Shown here in pieces: positions 1 to 10,500 of a DNA stretch of 64,000 bases (positions are counted from its first letter, which is position 1; each line of letters begins with the position of its first letter). Below the pieces are notes generated by a model. It did not search any database and had not been told where the DNA came from. It saw only the letters and a program-made list of their open reading frames with translations. Source of the DNA: Oasisia sp. SBJ-2009 (lineage: Eukaryota; Annelida; Polychaeta; Sabellida; Siboglinidae); contig OZ024854.1 in NCBI GenBank assembly GCA_964017155.1, forward strand, positions 55,775,941-55,839,940. The letters are read 5' to 3'. Made by a program: the position numbers and the translations under genes.

Positions 1-62
1 ATTTGCTTTTTGTGTGAAATAAGTCTGAAACACGAGGAGCAAAATAATTGAAGTGACCATGG
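1..62 (+). repeat. dispersed repeat, copy also at 17377-17440
   Basis: The opening ~60 bases match 17377-17440 with few differences, sharing CGAGGAGCAAAATAAT and GTGACCATGG. The other copy lies about 330 bp upstream of a minus-strand GRPRKYAT-type first exon, so this one may be the upstream flank of a further family member to the left of the window. Identity judged by eye. Confidence 0.6.
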
Positions 63-1007
63 AGTGTTCATAATTTAAAACTGTAATAAAATGTTGCTTC
101 GCAACCACCAGCAGTGCACAAATGAGCAACTTGTGTCATCACTTCCTGAATGTGTACGTGCTTGACAAGGCTCCTTTCTGGCTGCTCTGTATGTCACTGT
201 GGCATTGTGGATGTATGCAACAGGGTGGCTGAGACTATCGGCATCGACTGATACAATATATATGTCTGTAGTGGTCTTCATATAATTATGGAAATGTCAA
301 AATAGGCATTTGTTTTGCAAATGCATGTTGAACTAAATAAATAAAGTATTGTGGCATGTTCCATTAATGCAGTTCGTTTGGATTTATAAAAATGAGAACC
401 ATAGTTGTGATACTTGTATTCCTACAATAATTACATCAGTCCAGTCCGCGCTTTAGGGTCAATTAATTGTACATAACACAGAATTAAATGAACACTTTGT
501 CTATGCAAAATGAATAAAACTATCACACTAAATAATATCACTGACCTAATTGAAAACATCCAGTTATGACACACACACACACTCGCACGCACACACATCG
601 CATGCACGCACACACACACATCTGTATTATCAGTTTTTCATAGTTCATATTATATAACTAATTACGTCTTCATCACACATGCTTTTAATTTGTCTGTGAT
701 ATCTTGAGACAACCATTCTAATGTAAACTATACAATATTTCAACTTAGATGCAGATATATATTAAAATATATACCTGGGTAATAATAATATTATAATTGG
801 TATTTTATTTTGTTTAATTTTCTATTACTTAATTTCTTACTTTTTTGACGGCAGACAACATGATCATAAATAATTAATTGTACATGGCATGGTGACACTT
901 AAAAGTAGAACACATGCCACAGATAGTAATCTTTCATTTGAGTAGATATGAAAACTGACCGTTAATGTATGTTGCCACCTTGGTCCTTTCACCAATAATA
1001 TCCATAA

Positions 1008-1305
1008 TTATATCACCACAGGGAGGTAGTTTAATTCCTTAGCAGTACACCTCCCATCTTTGAGATCTTGCACAGTATTTAAAACTGCCAATTTGAAATC
1101 TCTCCATTTCTTTTTCAGATCGTCCTCTGTGCGAACTGCCACACCGAGTGCATTCACTTTCGCAGTGATCTCCCACCAAGCTTCCATTGTTTCTTAGTAG
1201 TTACAGAGCTTTGCAGCTTACTCATTAGTACAAATTTTTCATTGGCAAAACTTCAACCAGACACAGGATTTCCTCGTCCGTACAGTTAGGCTTCCGTTTT
1301 TCCCC
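1008..1305 (-). pseudogene. Myb/SANT-like DNA-binding domain remnant
   Basis: Read on the minus strand, this stretch gives a typical Myb/SANT-like DNA-binding domain in pieces: CTDEEILCLVEV for helix 1, then, after a frame change near 1240, ANEKFVLMSKLQSSVTTK, then after another near 1190 EAWWEITAKVNALGV and TEDDLKKKWRDFKLAVLNT, ending at a stop at 1008. The spaced aromatic residues and the KKKWRDFK helix are characteristic. Domains of this kind occur in Harbinger-type transposon accessory proteins and in host MSANTD genes. At least two frame changes make it non-functional. Whether it is a dead transposon gene or a dead host gene cannot be told from here. Confidence 0.6.
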
Positions 1306-1559
1306 GCTAAACACTTCTCTCCTTCGATGACTCCCATGCTAAAGTAAACATAAACAATTACCACGCCGCGTGATTAACCACCACACTGACTCTGTGCCGA
1401 CACAGTGTGCACGTGTACGAAATGTGGTACAATTCGTGGGAATCCCAATTTTGAAGCAGAAATAGCTCCCTAAGTGACCCTCTTGTCCTATTACGCTGCA
1501 GCTATCTGCGCACTACGACCTGCTCATGCATCCCGGCTGAATCAGTCGCTAGCCTATAG

Positions 1560-2420
1560 CACAGTTAGTCGGAGGGTAGTGCCTATGTAGTGTCTAAGTT
1601 AGTCTGGGAACATGCATCTGGGCCAAGGTCTTTAAAAGAAAAAACAAACCAAATAATTTTGCCAAGAATTGATCATGGCATCAAAGAGCATGAGGAAAGT
1701 CCGAAGAACGCAGAAGCTAGGTCAAAACAGACTGATCACACACCTCTAGAGACAAGCAGGGTAGAGAAATCTATGATAAGATCTGGATGAGATCATAGAA
1801 CGAATAGATGAATTCTACACCGAGCTATATGACAGTGGGCAGAGTACCCTAATCCACACTGGCCCAAAAGAGGTACCAGATATAATATCAAGGAAGTTGG
1901 AAGCAGCACGTTGATATATGAAGATTGGGGCAGCAACAGGCAACGATCATATAAAGATCGAGACATTGAAAGCAAGAGAAGATACCATCTCGAAGACACT
2001 TGCTAAGCAGTACACTAAATGTTTATCAGAAAGAGGAATACCCACAGCGTGGAAGAATGCTAAGATGGTGATAATCTTCAAAACGGGAAAATATGAAAGA
2101 TCTCAAGTATTACAGTCCAATATGTCTAAGTATCAAACATCTAAGTACTCACAAAAGTACTAACGAAAAGGGTAGAGAAGACTGTCAACGAAAACCAGCC
2201 ACGAGAACAAGCTGGATTCAGAAGCGTATACTCAATGACAGACCACATCCAAGTTGTAAACCAACTGAAGGAGAAGTGCAGAAAATATATCCCATTCTGC
2301 ATCGCATTCGTTGACTACGAGAAAGCCTTCTGAAAACCACAGGAAAGGAAAAGACCTAGAGTAAGGCTGGCGAGACAGTGGAGGGATGAACAAGACGATT
2401 ACCGGAAGGGCACCATCTGG
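1560..2420 (+). mobile_element. RTE-like LINE pseudogene (reverse transcriptase)
   Basis: Three frames together give an RTE-type ORF2. From about 1690 MRKVRRTQKLGQN, then DEIIERIDEFYTELYD, then TGNDHIKIETLKA and LSERGIPTAWKNAKMVIIF (RT motifs 1-2), then after a frameshift EQAGF and FVDYEKAF (RT motif 3, with its catalytic Asp) near 2310. The reading then jumps to a basic C-terminal stretch, RPRVRLARQWRDEQDDYRKG, at 2355-2420. The catalytic FADD box and thumb, several hundred residues, are absent, so there is an internal deletion. Stops and frameshifts mark it as dead. The EQAGF plus FVDYEKAF signature favours the RTE group over CR1 or jockey. The 5' end is not defined. Confidence 0.8.
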
Positions 2421-2423
2421 CCA

Positions 2424-2720
2424 TAGCTTTATCTAGAGACCCGTCCACCCGTCATTTGGACGGGTAAAAACGAATATGGACGGGCAGAAATATGGAGGAC
2501 GGGTTGTGGACGGGCAAAAAAATGAAGGAGCAAAAAAAACATAGATATTGTTAGTTATGCCTTGAAAGTGAGCGTAAATGGTGTCAAATGTGTGTTTGTA
2601 GCCCATTTCAGGTCATAAGGCACAATTTGAAAGTTTATAAACTAGCTTAACAGTTAACATCAACGTGTCCACCAAAACATGTGACTGGCAATAATTTGAT
2701 CCTGCATAAAGCCCTGCATC
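2424..2720 (-). repeat. dispersed ~300-bp repeat, copy 1 (copy 2 at 30059-30362)
   Basis: Starts with TAGCTTTATCTAGAGACCCG and ends at CCTGCATAAAGCCCTG; the same block in the same orientation is at 30059-30362, with about 85-90 percent identity by eye. The first 120 bases hold repeated ACGGG motifs. On the minus strand both copies can be read as LYAGxNYCQSHVLVDT then KLVYKLSN, and in both the shared sequence begins right after CAG, as an exon would after its acceptor. That frame does not fit the phase of the GRPRKYAT exon upstream of it, so a shared gene is not claimed. Confidence 0.75.
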
Positions 2721-2848
2721 TGGCACAGGATAGTGCAAGATAGGCAGATGTGGAATCAGCATGCTAAGGTCTTCGTCCAACCACGGAACACTATGGCTGC
2801 TCAATGATGATGATAACGGTTGAAGCCGAGCAATAACAGGTTACTGAC

Positions 2849-3030
2849 CTGTCCAGAAGACATTTGGCGAATGCTGCATCACTGGTAATGCTGGTCGTAT
2901 CTTTCGTTTGCTTCCACAAGGCCATAACCTTTCCCATATACACTCTCTCGAGTGGCCGGTGTTTTTCTCTTTCCAACCTTGCCCTTTTCTTTTCGTCATT
3001 GGTCGCATACTTGCGTGGACGACCCATCAT
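2849..3030 (-). CDS. first coding exon, GRPRKYAT-type family, copy 1
   Basis: A minus-strand exon-like frame starting MMGRPRKYAT, followed by a basic segment (KKRARLEREKHRP), a VYMGKVMALWKQ stretch and ending ITSDAAFAKCLLD. The frame ends at a donor, ACAG/GTCAGT, in phase 2. Two paralogues in this window (4210-4397 and 16857-17044) share the start, the middle and the donor phase. GRPRK resembles the AT-hook core, which binds the minor groove of AT-rich DNA; the rest is unknown to me. The following exon was not identified. Conservation of frame, start and donor across three diverged copies argues for a real first exon of an expanded gene or transposon-derived family. Function is unknown. Confidence 0.55.
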
Positions 3031-3170
3031 TGGAGAAAAACACTGGTGATACTACGAAAAAATGTGACTCATGTAAACAACTTGCATTCGCATCTAAATA
3101 TCAAGGCACCGCATGGACGACTCAATGGCCGATCTCACCACCCCTTTTATTTTTTGGAGTGGCTATTGCC

Positions 3171-3300
3171 CTGGTGGCTATACGTCCGGATACGGTTGAA
3201 CAGCCTGGGCGATACGGCCAAATAGTGTAGGTCGGTACTTAGGCTATTTTGTCCGGATACATTTCTCGTGGGAGAACAATTCAAATTCGCACAAACGGCA
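3171..3300 (-). repeat. dispersed repeat with TCCGGACAAATAGC core (inverted to 13650-13795)
   Basis: The reverse complement of this stretch matches 13650-13795: GAATTTGAATTG, CGAGAAATGTAT, ATCCGGACAAAATAGC, GTACCGACCTA and CAACCGTATCCG occur in the same order in both. The related motif ATACGGACAAATAGCCC occurs twice at 6605-6720. No terminal structure was resolved. Confidence 0.6.
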
Positions 3301-3394
3301 CAATTGACATGGATGAACTGGCGGTTGGACGTGAGCTAGCGGATTTTAAAAGTTTATCGGCAGCCAGGGGTGTCGATCCAGTCTTAAAAGTGGG

Positions 3395-4019
3395 GAACCA
3401 ATTTATATATATGTATATTACAGTATATATATATACACACACGATCTATTGGGAAATGCATGCAAGTGTTCACAACTTTTATGAGAAACTTTATAAAGTG
3501 TGATTTAAAGGCTTCTATTTTTTATACATTCCAGGTTAGTATCCCAATCTTTCGCACCCCTATATAGACTAATATAATACAAATTCAATGATGGTGTTGA
3601 TTGGCTTCTAGACACTTCATTGTAATGCGAGAGCAATTACAAATTAAAATGTCTATGGAGCAATACACCAAGACCAAGTATCAAGATATCAAGTGGGATC
3701 ATCATGACTCAGATTAGATACACCCAAATGCAGAAAACAGTTTTCTGCAACAACTAAAAACTGCATAGCCTCGACTAACCAGACACCATGAGGTGGCTGT
3801 ACTTTTCAGCCCTCAACTCCGCCTGAAATATGAATAGCTTGCCGATGCTTCTGGGTAGAGACATTGATTGGCTGGCTCTCAGGCCGAATTTTAAATAACA
3901 AATTAACTAGGGTTATATCTTTTTTATCATTTACTTACTATATCATAAAAACTATTCAAAATTAAACTATATTCACACAAACATAAAAAAAAACAGATTT
4001 GCAGTTGTTTACGAAGCAG
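3395..4019. other. no gene seen; short TA/CA microsatellite
   Basis: Only a short TATATA/ACACAC tract at 3404-3442 and AT-rich sequence are visible. No conserved frame or splice-bounded exon was found. Confidence 0.5.
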
Positions 4020-4165
4020 GAATTATGCAGGATTAGACTCGATTATGCAGACTCAGTTAGGTGACAGCACTTTACAAGGATAACATTTAAAAGCCTGCTT
4101 GGTGGCCAGACAGTCTTCTCGGCGACGTTACGCAGCCGAGCGACAGTCGGCTAAGCGAGACTAAA
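4020..4165 (-). repeat. dispersed repeat, inverted copy at 39425-39535
   Basis: On the minus strand it reads TTTAGTCTCGCTTAGCCGAC, CTCGGCTGCG, GCCGAGAAGAC and GTGCTGTCACCTAACTGAGT; the same order occurs on the plus strand at 39425-39535. A further related piece (CCACCTCATGGTGTCTGGT, minus strand) lies at 3780-3815. Confidence 0.6.
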
Positions 4166-4209
4166 AACAAAACTGCAATGTAATTTGGAACAGTCATTTA
4201 AAGACTTAC

Positions 4210-4397
4210 CCATCTAGAAGAAGAGTTGCCATGGCACCATCTGATCCCAGTTTGTAGCACTTCTTCATATCTTTCCATCCAGCATGTTGGGTTTTCTCTA
4301 TTTTCAATGTTGCCTTCAGTTTATATCGGAGTCTATCTCTCTCTTTTTTGGCTGCAAGTCTTTCCGCGTGAGTCGCATACACGCATCTGCGCCCCAT
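4210..4397 (-). CDS. first coding exon, GRPRKYAT-type family, diverged copy
   Basis: Minus-strand exon starting MGRRCVYATHAERLAAKKER, then a basic coil, then GWKDMKKCYKLGSDGAMATL and LLLDG, ending at GATGG/GTAAGT in phase 2. It aligns with the copies at 2849-3030 and 16857-17044 in length, in the YAT motif, in the W-K spacing, in the (S/T)DxAxAxxLLD tail and in the donor position. The GRP core is GRR here, so an AT-hook role is weaker. A full GTAAGT donor exactly where the family expects it is the best support. The downstream exon was not found. Confidence 0.5.
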
Positions 4398-4566
4398 TTC
4401 TGGTTTAGCAATACAGCAAGATATAACCTTTATGAAGACCACTGTCAGCTAATGCACAAACAAGTTTCTAGAAGCTAATGATTGATACTGATAGAAAAAG
4501 ATTTATCATAATATCTGAACATGGTTGGAAAACTTTAATTATTAGTTGTCTAAAAACATATAATGC

Positions 4567-4812
4567 ATAACAATTATTATTCTGGTGTTCACTATACGCT
4601 GTATGTATTTGGACATGTAAATAATTATTCTGGTGTTCACTATACACTGTATGTATTTGGGCATGTAAATAATTATTCTGGTGTTCACTATACACTGTAT
4701 GTATTTGGGCATGTAAATAATTATTCTGGTGTTCACTATACACTGTATGTATATGGGCATGTAAATAATTATTCTGGTGTTCACTATACACTGTATATAT
4801 TTGGGCATGTAA
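4567..4812. repeat. 48-bp minisatellite, five units
   Basis: Four near-identical 48-bp units at 4621-4668, 4669-4716, 4717-4764 and 4765-4812, preceded by a diverged one ending at 4620. Each runs from ATAATTATTCTGGTG to GGGCATGTAA. Because 48 is a multiple of 3 the array stays open on both strands (16-residue periods such as SGVHYTLYVFGHV). There is no sign that it is translated. Confidence 0.95.
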
Positions 4813-5031
4813 ACGCATAGGCATCCAAATTTCCAAAACATACAATGTATACAAACACGTTTCCTGATTACATGTACACAATTACTGTTTAATCAAACAA
4901 ACTGTAACAGCTCGGGTGGTTCATTAGGATCATTCTTCATGTAACTGAAATAGCATCTTAAAAAGTTAACACAACCAACACTTAGGGGCGTAGCTAGCCG
5001 TAGGCACGTACACACGGGCTTCCACATCAAT

Positions 5032-5404
5032 ATGGCAACCACAAAATGCCTACTTCAAACGGTGGCCAGAGGATGCCCAGGTATGTTCATAGCCTTTGGC
5101 AATGAAAATTTCCTCGTTTATTAGTAACCATTTGTCAACATTTTGATAACATTGTATTAAGTTTCCATAGCCTGTGCATGGAACAAGTATCTGCCGCTAC
5201 CTGTAGGCTATCCTGGCAATGCAGCAGCCGGGCAAATATTAATTTACTTTCACAGTGAAGTCTGACCTAGTATATCTGGAAGCTGATTGGGATGGCAAAG
5301 CCCGGAACTACTTGTTAATCCAAAGGTTTGATTTCCTCAACAAATGCGCATGTAATCCAAAGTCTGCTTCCTCTGACAACAATTCTACAAGCCAAACAAT
5401 GTGA
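5032..5404 (+). CDS. candidate two-exon small protein (weak)
   Basis: Exon 1 would be 5032-5080: ATG, then ATTKCLLQTVARGCP, ending at CCAG/GTATGT in phase 1. A matching acceptor, TTACTTTCACAG at 5255, opens exon 2 in the right phase, KSDLVYLEADWDGKARNYLL, continuing to a TGA at 5402-5404. The predicted product is 65 residues. The N-terminus is basic, hydroxylated and free of acid, as mitochondrial presequences are. I do not recognise the protein. The donor and acceptor are good but the gene could be chance or a fragment. Confidence 0.25.
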
Positions 5405-7550
5405 CCTCGTGGAGGCAGCAAAGGAAGAAATCACTGTCAACAAAACCGAGCAAGCCATGATGGAAACCAAAGGCACCGCAAACATTTTCCAGCTGACACC
5501 CCTTGTCAGCACTGGAAGAGCTAGGTGAGGTGCCTACCATTCACGGACCACTTGCTGCAGGAAATGAACACAAAGTATATTTCAGTGCTGTGTTTCACAC
5601 AGGCAAAACATTGAGCTCAGCCAAGGCTTGGGTGTGAAGATTTGGTAAGATTGCCAAAAATTAGATTGGACTGAGTGAAGAGATACTTGGCAGACGTGAC
5701 ATTGGACTGCGTGTCCCGTGTTGACTGAAGAGGCTTTTGACAGGACTGTCATGATAGAGATTGTGGCAGGACTGTCATGACTAAGATTCTACATCTATTT
5801 ATTTGAACAGTGCCTCAAATTGCCCTGGCTTGGATACATTACAAAAACGTGTGTTGTTTACAAAAGAAACAACTTTCCCATATCGAATACAAGACTAGTG
5901 GATTTCTCAAAAATTGACCTCCCAATACAGGCAGTACTTGGACCCACCTGCAACAATGTTTTAAACTACCTCATCCTGTTAATAGGTCATAATTGTTTCA
6001 ACCCAATGGAAGCCATTGCAGGACACTTGACCTGCACTGATGTTTAGGCCATCAGTTACTGTTGTCCACTATTTTGAACCCTGACTCTAATGCAACAAGA
6101 ACCTTCAGTGAGCATGCATAAGATTGTTAGCAAATTATTTCAGTGATTGTGCTCTTTGTTGAAAGGCTGAATGATTAGGATCTCATTTTCAGGTGTGGCA
6201 CAGAAAGTGCTTTTAAATTAACAATCCTTAAGTTATTAAAATAGTTTTGACATCTTTATAAAACATGCCATGCATATGCAAATTCTATAAACCCGAATCA
6301 GTGAGATTTAATCTAATGTTGTGGTAGATATTAATTTTTATTTATTTTTTAATATAATATTTAATACGATTTATCACAGAAAGCTGCGAGTCTTGCAATG
6401 CTATCACATATTTTCTATCTCTAGGTCTCTTCTACCCTCTAGGGGTATAGCTCTATCAAAAAAGCACTATGAGCATTGGTCCCTAAAATGTACCCATTGT
6501 CCAAATTTCTAGGTTTGTGATAAATTACATAATTACAATGGGCCTAGCCATTGCCAGAATGATTGAAATTTGAATCAACTGATCCATATTTTAATGGCTA
6601 TGCTGTTTGACCGGATAAATACGGACAGATAGCCCACGATCAATATGGAGAAATAGCCCATGTTTGCGTAAGCACTTTTTGACCAGCTAATACGGACAAA
6701 TAGCCCGACATCGAGCATACGCTATATGGCCGGACAGATGAAAGATCGTTAGATGCAACTTGGAAGACATGGGTACTTCTACCTTCTCATGAACGCATGT
6801 AATCCAATACTGTGGTGTTTCGCAAAAATTTGACTGTTTAACCATAAAATAAGTATTTAATAAGTAATTAAATACCTTTTACCAACAGCACTGAGACATA
6901 AATATTGGCCATGCACATCTGGACAATGTCACCTTTGATGTTGCCTTAGCTAATTTGGATAGTTATTCCTTGGGAATACCACACAGAGGGAGTCAGATAG
7001 GTCTCACAGAGCCTATATCCCAACCAGGGTTAGCTGGGCAGTGACCAGGCAAAACAGTCAATCACTGCTCATCTGAGCTTGGAATACTCAGTCTAAATTT
7101 CTCTCTCAGAGAGGAAGTTTGTTTGCTTGTTGCAGCCGGCTTACTTTTGCACCCACCCTCTTTCCCCACCTACTCCAGCTTAGACAGCCTACTGTTTTGG
7201 ATTGGTGGTCTCTGGGCCCCACATGAATAATGATGTATTTCGCTTAGTCAATTTTTTGCATTCCCATTGACAGATATGTGCGATTCATCTATACTTGTAA
7301 GGGGAATTGCCTTTTGCTATCTATGTCGACGGCCATGCCCATTGTCTTGCCTTTACCATTTACATTACATGTTATTAAAGGGCATTGTCATTTTCCACAC
7401 ATACTCAAGGAGTATCTTTCTCTACATAAACCTAACAATGCGTAGCAGATTCCAATACACATCATATCCTATAACAGCTGTTTGATGAGTCGGAGCCAGT
7501 GGGTTAAATTATGTTTGCACAAACTGAATCAAATAGTCTAGGTGCTGTAG
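5405..7550. other. no gene recognised; scattered repeat motifs
   Basis: Short open frames exist but none shows a family signature. At 6605-6745 two ATACGGACA(A/G)ATAGCCC motifs relate to the dispersed repeat at 3171-3300. The rest is unassigned AT-rich DNA. Confidence 0.5.
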
Positions 7551-7560
7551 TATAGTTTAA

Positions 7561-10500
7561 AGGAAGCCAAAAGGGAAATATTACGTGATATGCACGTGAA
7601 AGAGCTAATACAAAGCAACCATTCTGAACGGTAATCACATTTTTAACGACAGTGGTTTATTAGTAAACTAATTTCAAAGTGGATAATTTCACTGAAATCC
7701 TCGGCTCCGTAGAGGCGGCCATTAACGCGCCCCGGTCCGCCTCTTCCTGTTGTATAACCATTCAGCACGCAGAACCGGCCTTAAAGTCACGTGTCCGATG
7801 ACGCATAATAATGCTTATCGCCGTTGTAAACACAATGTTGTCAGATACCCGAACTTCGAAGAAGAACATCCGTTCGAAGAACCTTGCTTCGAATGGGATG
7901 TTTCTCATCGTATATAGTGGGTCAAAATCCGCAGAAACGTTGGCGACGTCGAGTTTTGAAATTTAGAGCTGTGCAAACGATATTGGCGCGATATTTAATC
8001 ACCAACGATAGTCGTTGAAACGGGTTACCGGTCGAAACCTTCCATCGCCGTAGCCAAGTCAGCGCGCGCAAGAAGGTTAGTAAATATTAAGTCTTCTGTG
8101 TCTAAATTATTTAAATCTTGTACCATTAGACACATTGCGATGTCTGTCGTTATGACTTATGTACATACTGATATATTTTATAAACATCCACCACAGTTAA
8201 CGTTCTAGAAGGTATGTACATGACATGGGATCATGGAGCCGCTAACTAGGTCTAGGACCAAGTCCAAGCGAGTTAAACCGTTCGATATTGTTATTCATTA
8301 TTATTAGTTTTATTTTATCCTACATTGAATGGTATCACGTTTGCACGAACAGAGGCATATAAATAAGGTAAAGCTACATGTGATAAACATGACCGTAACA
8401 TTAAAACACAGCTGAATGCAAGCCAGATCATAGATGTCCCCATCAATTCGCATGAACGATAATATAGCACCTAGATTTTGGTTGGTTTATTTCATTCTCT
8501 GGGCAATCAATACAGATTGAAATAGGTACATAAAACATGCAAAATATATTTGTTAAAATAGATTGAAATAATATATAATTTAAAACATTAGCATAAATAA
8601 AAAATTAATTAAAAAAGTAGAGAATAATTTATTTGAAATGTATCTATAAAGGTAAATTAAATATGTTAAGACATTAAAACATATTTTCTTTGATTATTTG
8701 AATAAACTGAAAAATTACTTTAATAAAATATTTTAATAAATACTTTAAAACATTAAAATAAATAGGTCTAAAGAATAAATTAAGGTTTTACAATATTCAC
8801 TAAATAAGTTTTCAAAAATACTGCCTTTCATAGTTACGCAGTTCCTATTTTCAGGTTGACCACTGTGAATGTGCCAGCATGCCTGCAATATTTTTCAGTA
8901 AATATATTATTCAAACATCACAAACTGGCATTGCGGATGTTGTTTTCAATCATGTTATTCGTTCAGCGAGACACACAATTACAAATTCTGTGTGCTGTGT
9001 CAGTTCAGATACTAATACATTGATACTAGGACATGTTACAGGCTTACAGTAAAGGATGAATAATTAGCTATGATGAGACATAACTTATGTACTGTAAAAA
9101 TTACTTTGCAAATTTGCAATATTGCCTTTATTGGTAGGTAGAGTTTCTTGAAATATTGGGACACACTCAGCAAACAAGAAGAAACATTAACACACCCCAA
9201 TAACAGACTAGCATAATATACTAGATGGAACGAGTCAACGAGGATTTGTAGATATCCCACAAGATCAGTCGGTAAACATTTGGTACCAGTTTCTTCCCCA
9301 CAATAAGAGTGCAAATCACTAACCTAATTCAATAATAATTTAATCCAATAGTTTAGCAAGTAAGTCAGATGATCCACCATGCACATTGGCGTGATGTGTC
9401 AATATGACATTTTGCCAGTTAAAATATACATTGTCATAGATATTCCTGTTCGATTGATATTTTGAGGTGCCAACGTTTGTGTTTATTGGATAATAGAATC
9501 TGAAGCACTTAAATGTCATTATAACAATTTTTTTTATTAAAGACAACCACACTTGATAACAAGCCACTGTATATAAGATACAACATGACACAAATATTTA
9601 GCAGTACAGCATGTCCTGTTTATTTATAGGATGGGACCATGGCTCTAGCAAGAACGTCCGGCCACGTCCTAGCGAACCTTGACAACATGGCTGTTTTCTG
9701 GTCAAGACGCAAGTAATTGGAGCTGCAGAAGACACTACAGCTGTATGTTTACCTGCAGATCCACCACACTGTGGTGGGAAGAATGAGTGAATGGTGAATT
9801 ACATCTTTGTCAGAACTCTGGCCGCTGCCTACAACGACTGTCCATGTCAGAATTGCAATCCTTGGTTCAGATATGCCCTAGCTAATGAAAGAAGGTCTGC
9901 TGGTGTCAAGAGTCAGTTGATTTGTTCATTGACAATCCAACTGCTTATTCACAAATCAACTGATAATTCGCAAGGGCAGCAGTCAACAAGTGCCAAGTGT
10001 TATCCTAGATCTTGTTCTCTGCTGAGAGCACAGAAGTTCGATCTTATGGCCGGTATACACTGGTATGACTCTCTGTACCCTTCGACCAAGCCTGTCATGG
10101 ATCCACCGGGTAAAATTCTCTGTATATGGCCGACTTGGACTCCTGAAATAAAATAAGGCTTAAATAAATATATCAACTATGTATAGTGGCACAGTGGTTT
10201 AAAGCTTTGGACTTGGCTTCAGACTCTCAACTACGAGAACGAAACCATGTGCTGCTGTGTCGAACCTTGGGCAAGTCTGTTCACCCGTCATTGCTCCAAT
10301 TCACTCGGCTGTGTAAACAAGTAACTGGCTATTGACAGTGGTGGATATTTGTAACACGAACCGTCTTGATTCATTAATTACAGCTTGGCTGGATGCTTCC
10401 CACAGTCATGAGATGGTGTTTAACTGAATAGGTATGCCAGGGAGTAAAGTGTAAAGCACTTTGGACAATGCCGAGCAGACATGGGGTCAAATACGTTGAC

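Noticed and set aside
4567..4812. CRISPR-like array; also considered at 38193-38497 and 61177-62105
   Set aside because: Units are directly adjacent without unique spacers, and the context is eukaryotic.
4563..4881. Repeat protein with 16-residue periods
   Set aside because: The 48-bp minisatellite is open on both strands; neither reading has flanking coding sequence.
5820..6047. 75-codon plus-strand frame
   Set aside because: No recognisable motif, splice sites or conserved copy; probably chance.
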